DNA of 64,000 nucleotides from Neobacillus sp. DY30 (GCF_030123065.1 NZ_CP126093.1:2546001-2610000); one strand, 5' to 3'; counted from the stretch's first letter, positions 1 to 8,909 are shown. Translations and numbers: made by a program. Notes: generated from the sequence alone by a model not told the origin.

Positions 1-1
1 G

Positions 2-415
2 GAGAACTATTCATCAGTGGGGGATGCTATTACTTTAGTGGATTTGTTACTTGACACCTTTACTCCACGGCAGGCAATCATTTTTCTTTTAAAAGAAGCG
101 TTTCAATATCAATCGAAGGAGATCGCCGAAATATTAAATACGACAGATATGGCAGTAAAGGCGAGCCTTAATAGAGCAAAGAAACGTATCGAAAATAAAC
201 GGGAACCTTTTACTCCAGATTCATTTTGGGAAGAAGAGGAACGAGAACAGCTCTGGGACCTTTTTCATGATTCACTCGTTAATCAAGACCCAACAGTTCT
301 AATTAAAGCTATACCATCCATTCAAAGTATGCTGGTTGTTCCTAAGGCAGTTTCCAGAAATACAATCCCATCCAAAGCTTCAGCTCCTTTAAGCACTCTC
401 TGTATGGCTGCATAG
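2..415 (+). CDS. ECF-type RNA polymerase sigma factor, C-terminal part (5' end outside window)
   Basis: The reading frame is open to the left edge, so the gene starts before the window; GTG at 17 is only the first in-window start and is not the true one. The visible part holds sigma-70 region 4, a helix-turn-helix over roughly residues 20-60 with a 'TPRQA' start, 'KEIAEIL' and '[14 protein letters not shown]' recognition helix, which would bind the -35 element. About 70 residues follow, ending in a 'STLCMAA' tail. The clpP gene starts 31 bp after the stop codon with its own strong RBS, so the two may be cotranscribed. The type is inferred from region 4 only; the regulon and any anti-sigma partner are not visible. 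Confidence 0.8.
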   Translation, partial: ENYSSVGDAITLVDLLLDTFTPRQAIIFLLKEAFQYQSKEIAEILNTTDMAVKASLNRAKKRIENKREPFTPDSFWEEEEREQLWDLFHDSLVNQDPTVLIKAIPSIQSMLVVPKAVSRNTIPSKASAPLSTLCMAA

Positions 416-446
416 CCCATTACATGCTTTTAAGGAGGATTTAGAA

Positions 447-1031
447 ATGAGTACAATTCCATATGTTATTGAACAGTCAAACCGTGGTGAACGATCTTAT
501 GATATCTATTCCCGGCTATTAAAGGACCGTATTATTATAATTGGTGAAGAAATTAATGACCATACTGCGAATAGCGTTGTAGCGCAATTATTATTTTTAG
601 CAGCCGACGCACCTGATAAAGAAATCTCTCTCTATATTAATAGTCCAGGCGGATCGACTTCAGCAGGTTTTGCCATCTTTGATACGATGCAATATATTAA
701 GCCCGAGGTAAGAACAATTTGTACGGGAATGGCCGCTTCGTTTGGAGCCATGTTACTGTTGGCTGGAACGAAAGGAAAACGATATGCATTGCCAAATAGT
801 GAAATCATGATTCATCAGCCGCTCGGAGGTGTAAGGGGGCAGGCGACAGAAATTGAAATCTCTGCAAAACGTATCTTAAAATTACGGGAACATATCAATC
901 AAATTATTGCCGAAAGAACAGGGCAAAGTGTCGAAAAAGTAGCGAAAGATACCGACCGCGACTACTTTATGAGTGCAGAAGAAGCCAAAGAATATGGAAT
1001 TATCGACGAGATTCTTTACCCTAAAGTATAA
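447..1031 (+). CDS. clpP: ATP-dependent Clp protease proteolytic subunit ClpP (probable paralogue)
   Basis: A 194-residue serine peptidase subunit that forms the tetradecameric ClpP barrel and degrades substrates fed by Clp ATPases. The catalytic triad is visible: Ser in GMAASFGA (about residue 98), His in MIHQPLGG (about 123) and Asp in DTDRDYFM (about 172). The length is typical. The start is set by an AAGGAGGA ribosome binding site 7 bp upstream. The main clpP of Bacillaceae normally lies elsewhere and reads GMAASMGA; the Phe here and the neighbouring ECF sigma gene suggest a second, accessory clpP. That paralogue status is an inference, because the rest of the genome is not visible. Confidence 0.93.
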   Translation: MSTIPYVIEQSNRGERSYDIYSRLLKDRIIIIGEEINDHTANSVVAQLLFLAADAPDKEISLYINSPGGSTSAGFAIFDTMQYIKPEVRTICTGMAASFGAMLLLAGTKGKRYALPNSEIMIHQPLGGVRGQATEIEISAKRILKLREHINQIIAERTGQSVEKVAKDTDRDYFMSAEEAKEYGIIDEILYPKV

Positions 1032-1061
1032 ATCGGAAATGTATACCACAAAATAACAAGA

Positions 1062-1095
1062 AAAAGGTTAGCAAAAGTGCTGACCTTTTTTTATT
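1062..1095 (+). terminator. Rho-independent terminator after clpP
   Basis: AAGGTTAGC (1064-1072) and GCTGACCTT (1079-1087) form a hairpin with a 6-nt loop, followed by a T-run. It ends the sigma-clpP transcript just before the marR promoter. Confidence 0.85.
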
Positions 1096-1155
1096 GACAC
1101 GTTTAGCAACATGAAATATAGTTAAACAGGTGAATAGTTTAACAGTTTAACTATT
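1094..1155 (+). promoter_or_regulatory. Promoter and operator of the marR-MMPL operon
   Basis: A sigma-A promoter reads TTGACA (1094-1099), 17 bp, TATAGT (1117-1122). Two nested inverted repeats cover the -10 and start region. One is ATAGTTAAAC (1118-1127) with GTTTAACTAT (1145-1154), a perfect pair. The other is AATAGTT (1133-1139) with AACTATT (1149-1155). Symmetric AT-rich repeats over a -10 element are typical MarR operators, so autorepression by the next gene product is the likely control. This is inferred from position. Confidence 0.75.
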
Positions 1156-1189
1156 ATTTATAAATCAGAAGTGAGGTGAGAAATGGACG

Positions 1190-1651
1190 ATGGATAAAAA
1201 AACCATACAGGAATTAATCGACCGCTATGTGTCCGTTTCTTTTGAAGTTAATAAAAAAGCAGAATCTTTAATTAAAAGTCAGATAGAAGAAGATTTGACA
1301 ATTGATCAACACTATATTATCGGTTACATCAAAAACACAAAAGAATGCACATCGTCTGAACTGGCAGAGGCCTTTGAGGTCAATAAAAGTGCGATTACCG
1401 CTATCATCAATCGATTAGCGGACAAAGGTCTAATTGAAAGAACACGTGATGAAAATGACCGAAGAGTTGTATATCTAACCTTAAGTGATAAAGGACAAGA
1501 GCTGATTCAAAAAACACAAGAAAAGGTACACCTGTTAGTCGAGTCATTAATCACCCAATTTGATGAAGCTGAAATTACTAATTTTATTAATACGTATGAA
1601 AAATTAGCCCAAATATTAACCAACATGAAAAAGGAAGAACTGGGGGAGTAA
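1190..1651 (+). CDS. MarR family transcriptional regulator
   Basis: A 153-residue winged helix-turn-helix protein. The recognition region 'TSSELAEAFEVNKSAITAIINRLADKGLIER' lies at about residues 55-85, followed by the wing motif DENDRRVVYLTLSDKG, the hallmark of MarR proteins. N- and C-terminal helices would form the dimer interface. It ends 3 bp before the GTG of the MMPL transporter gene, the same arrangement as the ydgG-ydgH pair I know from Bacillus subtilis. It probably represses its own promoter and releases it on binding a lipophilic ligand that the exporter removes; the ligand is unknown. Confidence 0.9.
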   Translation: MDKKTIQELIDRYVSVSFEVNKKAESLIKSQIEEDLTIDQHYIIGYIKNTKECTSSELAEAFEVNKSAITAIINRLADKGLIERTRDENDRRVVYLTLSDKGQELIQKTQEKVHLLVESLITQFDEAEITNFINTYEKLAQILTNMKKEELGE

Positions 1652-1654
1652 AAC

Positions 1655-4600
1655 GTGAGAGCGATTATTAAAGGAAAATGGTTTGTCCTTCTAGCATGGA
1701 TCGCCATCATAGCTGTTCTCTTTATGTCTGCACCAAATATGGAACAGCTTGTCCGGGAAAAAGGACAAATAAGCGTTCCGGAAGGCTATTCTTCCACCTT
1801 AGCAGAGGAAATTTTAAACGATGTCCAGTCTAGTGAAAACAGCGGAAATGAGTTACAAACAGCATTAGTCTTCCATAGTGACAAGAAGTTAACAGAAGAG
1901 GACTTTTCAAAGGCAGAAAAAGCGATTAAACAGCTTGAAAAGAATAAGAGTGAACTGGGCATAACCTCGATTTTAACTCATTTTAATCAAGAAGAATTGA
2001 AGGAACAGCTTGTATCTGAGGATGGTAAAACGATTCTTGTTTCCTTAAATGTAGCAGCAAATGACCGTGAAGCAAAAGAAATCACGAAGTCATTGTATAA
2101 TGCACTGGATAATGTGGAACTAGACCACTATTACACAGGCAACTGGCTAATTTCTGAGGACCTTGTAACCAACTCGCAAGAAGGTCTAAAGAAGACCGAA
2201 GGAATTACGGTGGCGTTTATTTTAATTGTGCTATTGCTTGTGTTTAGATCAGCCATTGCTCCCATTATTCCGTTAGTAACGGTTGGATTCAGCTACTTAG
2301 CTGCCCAATCCATTGTAGCTATTTTAGTAGATAAAGTGAACTTCCCATTATCAACCTTTACACAAATCTTTTTAGTTGCTGTTTTATTTGGTATTGGAAC
2401 GGACTATTGTATTTTACTGCTCAGCCGTTTTAAAGAAGAAATGTCTAAGAATGATAGTGTTGTAGAGGCAATTGTTATTACCTATCGAAATGCCGGAAAA
2501 ACGGTATTTTTCAGCGGATTAGCCGTGATGATTGGTTTTGCCTCAATCGGTTTTTCAACCTTTGTACTTTACCAATCAGCCGCTGCCGTAGCAATTGGAG
2601 TAGCGTTATTATTAGTGGGTCTGTTTACCATTGTTCCGTTTTTTATGGCTGTGCTAGGTAAGAAATTATTCTGGCCATCAAAGGGTAAGCTTGAGCATGG
2701 GGAAAGTAAATTTTGGGGCTTTGTCGGCAGCTTTGCTTTAGCACGCCCTTTAATCGCGCTGCTTATTGTAGCGGCAATTTCAGTTCCAGCATTATTCACC
2801 TATGATGGAGATTTGTCGTTTAACTCTTTAGAAGAAATTGGTGATGAGTTTAATTCCATACAAGGATTTAATATTATTGCTGATGGTTTCGGCCCTGGTG
2901 AATCCATGCCTACACAAATTGTCATTAAAAATGATGATGAACTAAATACGTCTGAATATATTGCACTTACAGAAAAAATCAGCCAAGAGCTAAATAAAAT
3001 CAGTGATGTTGACACAGTTCGTTCGGTTACCCGTCCGACTGGAGAAACAATTGACGATTTATATATTTCCGAGCAAGTAAAAAGCCTTGAGGATGGTTTG
3101 GGTCAAGGGAATGACGGAATTGAACAGATTAGCAGCGGTCTTGCCGATGCCGGCAGCCAGCTCGCAGCCAATCAGCCTAAAATGAATGATGCTGTCGATG
3201 GAATCAGTCAATTGATTAACGGAACAACCAAGCTCCAGACCGGCATGGGAACCATTCAAGAAAATCTTTCAAAAATTGAAGATGGATTAAAGAAAGGTGC
3301 AGCTGGAACCACTCAAGTAAAAGAAGGTCTAGCAGTTATCAAGACAAAATCTGCCGAAGTTTTGGCAGGCAGCAAACAGCTTCTTGATGGGTACAAACAG
3401 GCAGCCGAGGGATTAACTGTACTTGAAGGAAACTATGAAAAAGTTGCTCAGGGCTTAAGTGATTTAAATACTTCCTTAACTGCAGCAAGTCAATATTTTG
3501 CTAATTTAGAAAGTGATTATAGTGATATTGAGCAAAATCAAAGTTATCAAGCGATTAAAATGACCATTCAAGGATCTCAAGTGGCCACAGCAGAACTAGC
3601 AGGAAGCATGAATCAACTGAATGCAGGATTAAAAGGCGCTCAGCAAGGAATTAGCTTTGCTAACGGTAAATTCTCAGAGGCGATTGCAGGTCAGGAAGCA
3701 CTTGTAAAGGGTATGGAGGATCTTCTAAAAGGTTTAACAGTGATTGAATCAGGACTTTACACGATGGGAGATGGCCAAGGACAAATTGTTGATAGTTTGC
3801 CTCAATTTTCAAATGGTCTAAATGGATTAAATAGTGGTCAGCAGCAAATCTTAACAGGCTTTAAGGATATGAGCGGTCAAATTACGCAGCTTTCAGATGG
3901 GCTAACCCAAAGTGCGGATGGCTTAAATCAAGTCTCTGATGGTCTGGAGTCTGCACAAGAGTACCTAGCTGGAGTATCAGAACAGGAGCACAATGGCTTC
4001 TTTATTCCACAAGAGGTACTTGATGGTAAAGACTTTGAGCAAGTATTAGACACATATATGTCAAAAAATCGAAAAGTAATGACCATTGATGTGGTCTTCA
4101 ATAAGAACCCATATTCAAATGAAGCTCTTCAAACAGTTCCAGAAATTAAGGAAACAGTGGAACGAATTATAAAGGATACGAAGCTTGAAAATGCAGAAAT
4201 AGCGGTAGGCGGGGTATCAAGTATGCACCATGACCTCGATAATATTTCACAGGCTGACTATTCTCGAACAGTAGTGCTCATGCTGATTGGGATTACGATT
4301 ATTCTAATCATTCTGTTCCGTTCTTTCATTATGCCTTTATACTTGATTGGCTCACTAATCTTAACGTATTTTACTTCAATGGCACTTGCGGAAGTATTAT
4401 TTGTAAATATTCTAGGGTATTCAGGTATCAGCTGGGCAGTTCCATTTTTCGCGTTTGTTATATTAATTGCACTCGGAATTGACTACAGTATTTTCTTAAT
4501 GGACAGATTTAATGAGTTTAAATATATGCCAGTAGAACAAGCGATTCTCATTTCAATGAAGAAAATGGGCACAGTTATCATCTCTGCAGCAGTCATTTTA

Positions 4601-4807
4601 GGTGGTACTTTTGCTGCCATGATGCCGGCTGGTGTTTTATCATTGCTACAAATTGCAGCCATTCTATTAATCGGACTTTCACTCTATGCGCTAGTGATTT
4701 TGCCGTTATTTGTTCCAGTCATGGTCAAAACCTTTGGAGAGGCAAACTATTGGCCGTTTAAAAAGAATAGCGATACCGTTGTTTATGACCAGTCAACACA
4801 TATGTAA
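1655..4807 (+). CDS. MMPL/RND family exporter (YdgH-like)
   Basis: A 1050-residue membrane transporter with two MMPL halves. A first TM helix lies at residues 8-25, followed by an extracytoplasmic domain. TM helices follow at about 178-375, including the GTDYCILLLSRFKEE motif. A large external domain spans about 380-875, and a second membrane block (875-1030) carries the matching GIDYSIFLMDRFNE motif. The paired Asp-Tyr motifs are the expected proton-relay positions. The second external loop contains repeated 'GL..G...L..G...I..GL' heptad-like units over about residues 480-790, like those of YhgE/Pip proteins, and is probably an extended coiled coil. Start GTG at 1655 follows GGGGGAG. It is cotranscribed with marR, which suggests inducible export of lipids or hydrophobic toxins; the substrate is not known. 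Confidence 0.88.
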   Translation: MRAIIKGKWFVLLAWIAIIAVLFMSAPNMEQLVREKGQISVPEGYSSTLAEEILNDVQSSENSGNELQTALVFHSDKKLTEEDFSKAEKAIKQLEKNKSELGITSILTHFNQEELKEQLVSEDGKTILVSLNVAANDREAKEITKSLYNALDNVELDHYYTGNWLISEDLVTNSQEGLKKTEGITVAFILIVLLLVFRSAIAPIIPLVTVGFSYLAAQSIVAILVDKVNFPLSTFTQIFLVAVLFGIGTDYCILLLSRFKEEMSKNDSVVEAIVITYRNAGKTVFFSGLAVMIGFASIGFSTFVLYQSAAAVAIGVALLLVGLFTIVPFFMAVLGKKLFWPSKGKLEHGESKFWGFVGSFALARPLIALLIVAAISVPALFTYDGDLSFNSLEEIGDEFNSIQGFNIIADGFGPGESMPTQIVIKNDDELNTSEYIALTEKISQELNKISDVDTVRSVTRPTGETIDDLYISEQVKSLEDGLGQGNDGIEQISSGLADAGSQLAANQPKMNDAVDGISQLINGTTKLQTGMGTIQENLSKIEDGLKKGAAGTTQVKEGLAVIKTKSAEVLAGSKQLLDGYKQAAEGLTVLEGNYEKVAQGLSDLNTSLTAASQYFANLESDYSDIEQNQSYQAIKMTIQGSQVATAELAGSMNQLNAGLKGAQQGISFANGKFSEAIAGQEALVKGMEDLLKGLTVIESGLYTMGDGQGQIVDSLPQFSNGLNGLNSGQQQILTGFKDMSGQITQLSDGLTQSADGLNQVSDGLESAQEYLAGVSEQEHNGFFIPQEVLDGKDFEQVLDTYMSKNRKVMTIDVVFNKNPYSNEALQTVPEIKETVERIIKDTKLENAEIAVGGVSSMHHDLDNISQADYSRTVVLMLIGITIILIILFRSFIMPLYLIGSLILTYFTSMALAEVLFVNILGYSGISWAVPFFAFVILIALGIDYSIFLMDRFNEFKYMPVEQAILISMKKMGTVIISAAVILGGTFAAMMPAGVLSLLQIAAILLIGLSLYALVILPLFVPVMVKTFGEANYWPFKKNSDTVVYDQSTHM

Positions 4808-4810
4808 AAA

Positions 4811-4842
4811 AGAAGCACGCTGATATTCTCAGCGTGCTTTCT
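4811..4842. terminator. Bidirectional terminator between convergent genes
   Basis: AAGCACGCTGA (4813-4823) and TCAGCGTGCTT (4829-4839) form a perfect 11-bp stem with a 5-nt loop, with an A-run before and T-rich sequence after. It separates the MMPL gene from the convergent cupredoxin gene. Confidence 0.85.
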
Positions 4843-4846
4843 CTAT

Positions 4847-5722
4847 CTACTCAACTATAATTGTCCCTTTAAACATATTCATCCCACAAGTAAAAGTATA
4901 TTCTCCTGCTTTGTCAGGGGTAAAGGTTAATTTTGTTGTCCCGGCCTTAAGATTTACACTATTTAAATTGAAATCCGGCATCATAAACGTTGAAAAACAG
5001 CTATTGTCACCTGGATTGGTAATGTTTAATTGTACAGGTACACCTTTTTTCACTTTAATCACATTTGGTGAATAGCCAGTCGGTGTTACCATCATGTCTA
5101 TTCTAGGGTTCGTTTCACCCGTAATATCTAGTTCTGTTTTTGTTGGAGCAGTACTGGCCTCCCGTGTTTGTGCTTTGGCCTCGCCAGGAATTTTAACCAA
5201 ATCACTGCTGTATAAAAATAAAAATAAGGCAATCAGGACTAATCCCGCTGAAAAAATATTAAACGGTGAAATTCCTTGCGTATCAAGCGAAAGTTTACCA
5301 TTTGTATCAACGATGATAAATACAATAACAAGACCGAGAATAATAACAAACAAGCCTAGTAATATCCCAAGCATAATCGTTGGGTTATCAAACTGAAGGA
5401 TGGCTCCTAAAAGGGCACCGATAATTCCACTTATAATACCAGAAACAGATCCGCTTAAAATCGCCAATATCCCAACCGGCTGACCTGCAATAAAGCCTAA
5501 GACAAAACCGATTAAGGCAGCTAAGCCAACAGGGAAAAATAATTCTCCCGAAAGAATGCCGCTGATATACCCAGACAAAAGTCCTCCCATCATTGTCAGG
5601 ACGATAACGACAATTGTCCCTGAAAGGTTGGCTAGCTTATTTTTCTTCCGATGCAGCAGGAAAATGGAATATCCAGTCAATAAACTCATGATAATTATTG
5701 TGAAAATCGATAATATAAACAT
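4847..5722 (-). CDS. Polytopic membrane protein with C-terminal cupredoxin domain
   Basis: I start the gene at the ATG at 5722 because AGAGGAGAT lies just upstream of it; the frame stays open to 5797 but without an RBS. The product is about 291 residues. Glycine-rich hydrophobic segments fill residues 1-170, with 'GxxxG' packing motifs, and a further TM helix lies near 175-195. A linker leads to an extracytoplasmic cupredoxin fold at about 215-291. The likely metal ligands are Cys in NSCFSTF and Cys plus Met in FTCGMNMFKG, the pattern of PF13473-type cupredoxins. It may bind copper at the outer membrane face. It is monocistronic, and no partner gene is adjacent. The function is unproven. Confidence 0.75.
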   Translation of the reverse strand: MFILSIFTIIIMSLLTGYSIFLLHRKKNKLANLSGTIVVIVLTMMGGLLSGYISGILSGELFFPVGLAALIGFVLGFIAGQPVGILAILSGSVSGIISGIIGALLGAILQFDNPTIMLGILLGLFVIILGLVIVFIIVDTNGKLSLDTQGISPFNIFSAGLVLIALFLFLYSSDLVKIPGEAKAQTREASTAPTKTELDITGETNPRIDMMVTPTGYSPNVIKVKKGVPVQLNITNPGDNSCFSTFMMPDFNLNSVNLKAGTTKLTFTPDKAGEYTFTCGMNMFKGTIIVE

Positions 5723-5860
5723 GTGACAATCTCCTCTAACTATTAATAAACAACATATGTACATTATAAATGGATTAATAGAAATAAAGATTGTCATTTT
5801 TGTGGTGTTTATGAACGTTTAATGAAAACTAAGAGGAAGTTAAAAAAGACGAGAGTAACA

Positions 5861-6004
5861 TCATTTGGATTTATTGTTGTTTTCATTTTCAATGGTGTTT
5901 TTATAGATTCTTTTTAGAGCTTCATTTTGCATTTTCATAAGGTCAAGTAAGCAGCGTTTTTCCTCTTCTTCCTGATCGAACTCTTTCTTTTCTTCACTTT
6001 TCAA
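5861..6004 (-). CDS. Small acidic hypothetical protein (47 aa)
   Basis: A TTG start at 6004 preceded by GAGGTGAT at good spacing opens a 47-residue frame, MKSEEKKEFDQEEEEKRCLL and onward, ending NNNKSK. It is highly charged and helix-prone with a single Cys. I do not recognise a family. The RBS quality and lack of overlap with other genes support expression; the short length leaves doubt. Confidence 0.55.
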   Translation of the reverse strand: MKSEEKKEFDQEEEEKRCLLDLMKMQNEALKRIYKNTIENENNNKSK

Positions 6005-6095
6005 GGTTATCACCTCATCCCACCTTATTGTAACCGAAATTCATCTAAGAAATAACGGTTTTTGATCGGAACAGAATATTTTTCCATAATAGTAT

Positions 6096-6124
6096 TTGAC
6101 ATTTGTGTATTAGAAATATATAAT
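6096..6124 (+). promoter_or_regulatory. Sigma-A promoter of the proS T-box transcript
   Basis: TTGACA (6096-6101), a 17-bp spacer and TATAAT (6119-6124), both consensus hexamers, lie directly upstream of the T-box leader. Confidence 0.85.
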
Positions 6125-6144
6125 TTTTTCAAAAATACTATTTG

Positions 6145-6376
6145 AAACTGTGATGAGGATCAGTAAATTGTAGGTGTCTTACAAAGAGAGGAAACCATTG
6201 GTGGAAGGTTTCTTAAGACATACAGTTGAACCTGCCTCGGAGTTCTGTATCGGATCCTTTTGAAGATACATGCGGATAAAATCCGTTATCATGTCGAGAG
6301 TATAAAGCATTGCTTTATAAATTTAGGGTGGTATCGCCAGGTCTTGGTCCCTTTTTTGGGGCCAAGGCCTTTTTAT
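6145..6376 (+). ncRNA. T-box leader (tRNA-Pro sensing) with terminator/antiterminator
   Basis: Stem I elements are visible: the GATGAGGATCAGTA region, AGAGAGGA (AG/GA motif) and an apical CATTGGTGGAAGG loop. A CCT proline codon at 6231-6233 is the likely specifier. The T-box core is AGGGTGGTATCGCC (6324-6337), a variant of AGGGTGGNACCGCG. Its TGGT would pair with the ACCA end of tRNA-Pro. The terminator is GGTCTTGGTCCC (6340-6351) against GGGGCCAAGGCC (6358-6369) plus T-run. Uncharged tRNA-Pro should favour read-through into proS. Confidence 0.9.
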
Positions 6377-6382
6377 ATTTTA

Positions 6383-6566
6383 GGCTGTGTTAAAACGTAA
6401 TATTGATATTGGCACCTGTTGATTTGCGCGGAAGGCACGAAGACTCCTGCAGGAGGACGGGACAGGGGAGACCCCGCAGACGCTTTAGCGTCGAGGAGGC
6501 TTCCCGAACCGCCTGCGGAAAGCGAAGTGCCTGGAGCGCAAATCAACAGTCCAGTCTAACACAGCC
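6383..6566. repeat. Palindromic intergenic repeat, copy 1 (184 bp)
   Basis: The ends are inverted: GGCTGTGTTA at 6383 and TAACACAGCC ending at 6566. Inside them are a second inverted pair, CTGTTGATTTGCGC and GCGCAAATCAACAG, and a GC-rich centre with GACTCCTGCAGG and GACCCCGCAG. It carries no ORF. It is related to the element at 45846-46027. The whole could fold into one long hairpin. It lies between the T-box terminator and the proS RBS, so it is transcribed in the proS leader. Confidence 0.85.
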
Positions 6567-6594
6567 ATATTTAAAAAAATAATGAGGTGTCAAC

Positions 6595-8025
6595 ATGGCT
6601 AAGGAATTTGTAAAAGATGTAACCAGCATGGACGAGGATTTCGCCCAATGGTATACCGATGTCGTAACAAAAGCAGACTTAATTGATTATTCAAGTGTAC
6701 GCGGATCAATGATTATCCGCCCTTATGGATATGCGCTTTGGGATAATATAAAAAACGAACTAGACCGCCGTATTAAAGAAACAGGGCATGAAAACGTCTA
6801 TATGCCGTTATTTATACCTGAAAGCTTACTGCAAAAAGAAAAAGATCATGTCGAAGGCTTTGCACCTGAGGTGGCATGGGTTACACATGGTGGTTCTGAA
6901 GAGCTTGCAGAGCGTCTAGTCGTACGACCAACATCTGAAGTACTATTCTGTGAGCATTATAGCAATATCATTCATTCCTATAGAGACTTACCAAAGCTAT
7001 ATAACCAATGGGCAAACGTGGTCCGCTGGGAAAAAACAACTCGTCCTTTCTTACGGACATTAGAGTTTTTATGGCAGGAAGGCCATACTGCCCATGCTAC
7101 TGATGAAGATGCAATGGAAGAAACTATCAAAATGCTCAATGTATATGCGGCGATTTGTGAAGAGATTCTTGCGATTCCAGTAGTTAAAGGTCAGAAAACA
7201 GAAAAAGAAAAATTCGCAGGTGCAAAAGCTACTTTTACCATTGAAAGCTTAATGCATGATGGTAAAGCACTGCAGTCAGGTACATCCCACCATTTTGGTA
7301 CAGGTTTTGCGGAAGCTTTCAATATCCAATATACCGATAAAGAAGGAAAACTTCAGTATGTACACCAAACATCATGGGGCTTTACAACAAGAATCATTGG
7401 TGCGCTAATTATGGTTCATGGTGACGACCGAGGTCTCGTGATTCCTCCAAAAGCGGCACCAACTCAGGTTATGATCGTGCCAATCGCACAGCATAAAGAA
7501 GGCGTACTTGATTTTGCGTATGATTTGAAGAAGACTCTTTCAAATGTTGCCCGCGTAGATATTGACGCTAGCGATAAAAAGCCAGGATGGAAATTCAATG
7601 AATACGAAATGAAGGGGATTCCAGTTCGTTTAGAAGTGGGACCAAAAGATATTGAAAATAAGCAAGTTGTGTTAGTTAGAAGGGATACATTAGAAAAAGT
7701 ATTTGTTCCACTAGATGAATTAGAAACAAAGCTTGTGGAATTACTTGATGATATCCAAGCTAACTTATATTACAAAGCTTTGACGCATCGTGAAGAGAGA
7801 ACCTCTGTGGCAACGACGCTTCCTGAATTAAAGGAAAAGCTTGAAGCAAAACCAGGTTTCATAAAAGCTATGTGGTGCGGAGAGCTTGCGTGTGAAGAAA
7901 AAATCAAAGAAGAAACAACCGCAACTTCAAGATGTATTCCATTTGAGCAAGAACAGGTTTCTGAAACTTGCGTATGCTGTGGAAAAGAAGCGGACAAAAT
8001 GGTTTATTGGGCAAAGGCGTACTAA
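6595..8025 (+). CDS. proS: Prolyl-tRNA synthetase, archaeal/eukaryotic type
   Basis: A 476-residue class II aminoacyl-tRNA synthetase that charges tRNA-Pro. Motif 2 is seen in [14 protein letters not shown] and motif 3 in [10 protein letters not shown]; an anticodon-binding domain starts near residue 290. The C-terminal domain has Cys residues ([16 protein letters not shown]) placed as in the zinc-binding tail and ends in WAKAY, the conserved terminal Tyr of this type. It lacks the YbaK-like editing insert of the long bacterial ProRS and is shorter (bacterial type about 570 residues). Many Bacilli carry both forms. T-box control suggests that this copy is made on proline starvation. The start is set by GAGGTG before ATG. 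Confidence 0.96.
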   Translation: MAKEFVKDVTSMDEDFAQWYTDVVTKADLIDYSSVRGSMIIRPYGYALWDNIKNELDRRIKETGHENVYMPLFIPESLLQKEKDHVEGFAPEVAWVTHGGSEELAERLVVRPTSEVLFCEHYSNIIHSYRDLPKLYNQWANVVRWEKTTRPFLRTLEFLWQEGHTAHATDEDAMEETIKMLNVYAAICEEILAIPVVKGQKTEKEKFAGAKATFTIESLMHDGKALQSGTSHHFGTGFAEAFNIQYTDKEGKLQYVHQTSWGFTTRIIGALIMVHGDDRGLVIPPKAAPTQVMIVPIAQHKEGVLDFAYDLKKTLSNVARVDIDASDKKPGWKFNEYEMKGIPVRLEVGPKDIENKQVVLVRRDTLEKVFVPLDELETKLVELLDDIQANLYYKALTHREERTSVATTLPELKEKLEAKPGFIKAMWCGELACEEKIKEETTATSRCIPFEQEQVSETCVCCGKEADKMVYWAKAY

Positions 8026-8037
8026 TAAGATTGTGGA

Positions 8038-8067
8038 GACTCTTCCTTTTTGGAAGGGTCTTTTTAT
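8038..8067 (+). terminator. Terminator after proS
   Basis: GACTCTTCC and GGAAGGGTC pair around a T-rich loop, followed by TTTTTAT. Confidence 0.85.
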
Positions 8068-8073
8068 ATTTGA

Positions 8074-8139
8074 CCATCATGAAGCCCAAATTCAAAGAGA
8101 AATCGAAAAAACGGGCTTCATGATGGGTTTATGAAGCCC
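8074..8139. repeat. Inverted repeat with 14-bp perfect arms plus a third half copy
   Basis: CCATCATGAAGCCC (8074-8087) and GGGCTTCATGATGG (8113-8126) are exact complements separated by 25 A-rich bases. A further GAAGCCC follows at 8133-8139. There is no T-run, so it is not an ordinary terminator. It lies between the proS terminator and the VWA gene; function unknown. Confidence 0.6.
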
Positions 8140-8243
8140 AAAATAGAAAAAGAATGTTATAGGAAAGTACATATCAAATAATCCTTACTTTTATTCAGTA
8201 TAGTATAATTATGGAAGTAGTAAATTTTGAAAGGGGATTCACC

Positions 8244-8909
8244 ATGGCAAATATTAGTTTATTGAAAAAGACAGCAGGAGTTATTTTAGAAAAGAAAAAA
8301 CTTACGAACGTAACAGCTAGAGTAGGTTTAATTTTAGACATTTCAGGCTCCATGAGAACACTTTATAAGAACGGAACAGTACAAAAAGTAGTAGAGAGGA
8401 TATTAGCTGTCGCCAGTCAATTTGATGATGATGGTGCACTTGATGTTTGGGTTTATGATAATGAATTTTCACGATTAAAGTCAGTAACGGAAATAGATTT
8501 TGGAAACTATGTGAATGAGTATATATTAAGTAACGATATGATTCATAAATTTGGCAGAAATGATGAACCGCCAGTAATGGAAGATGTAGTTCATAAATAT
8601 ACGATCGAACAGCCAGCAAAAGAGCCAACATTTATTGTGTTTATTAACGATGGAGGCTGTAAAAAAACCATAAAAAAACCAATTGTTGAATCTTCTACTA
8701 AACCAATCTTTTGGCAGTTTGTTGGTATCGGTGATTCTAACTTTGATGTGCTTGAAAAATTAGACACTATGGAGGGACGATTCATAGACAATGCTAATTT
8801 CTTTCATATTAAAGAGATTGAAAAAGTTTCAGACGAAGAATTGTATAACAATCTCCTAAATGAATTTCCTAGCTGGCTTAACGAAGCTAAAACCAAGGGG
8901 ATCCTTTAA
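8244..8909 (+). CDS. VWA domain protein, TerF-like
   Basis: The ATG at 8244 is chosen because GAAAGGGG lies 7 bp upstream; the frame opens at 8211 without an RBS. The 221-residue product is a single von Willebrand A domain with a MIDAS DxSxS motif (DISGS, residues 32-36) and a later VFINDGG strand. The region 'VERILAVASQFDDDGALDVWVYDNEF' resembles the C-terminal VWA part of tellurium-resistance TerF proteins. No signal peptide is visible, so it is likely cytoplasmic. It may be cotranscribed with the acetyltransferase gene 48 bp downstream. The true role is unknown, and no ter genes are adjacent. Confidence 0.8.
   Translation: MANISLLKKTAGVILEKKKLTNVTARVGLILDISGSMRTLYKNGTVQKVVERILAVASQFDDDGALDVWVYDNEFSRLKSVTEIDFGNYVNEYILSNDMIHKFGRNDEPPVMEDVVHKYTIEQPAKEPTFIVFINDGGCKKTIKKPIVESSTKPIFWQFVGIGDSNFDVLEKLDTMEGRFIDNANFFHIKEIEKVSDEELYNNLLNEFPSWLNEAKTKGIL

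Noticed and set aside
5723..5797. Longer start for the cupredoxin membrane protein
   Set aside because: No RBS at 5797, whereas AGAGGAGAT precedes the ATG at 5722.
6383..6566. Insertion sequence
   Set aside because: There is no transposase ORF and no clear target-site duplication; it is better described as a palindromic intergenic repeat.
7886..8134. 82-aa frame across the end of proS
   Set aside because: It overlaps the conserved C-terminal zinc domain of ProRS in another frame and runs through the terminator.
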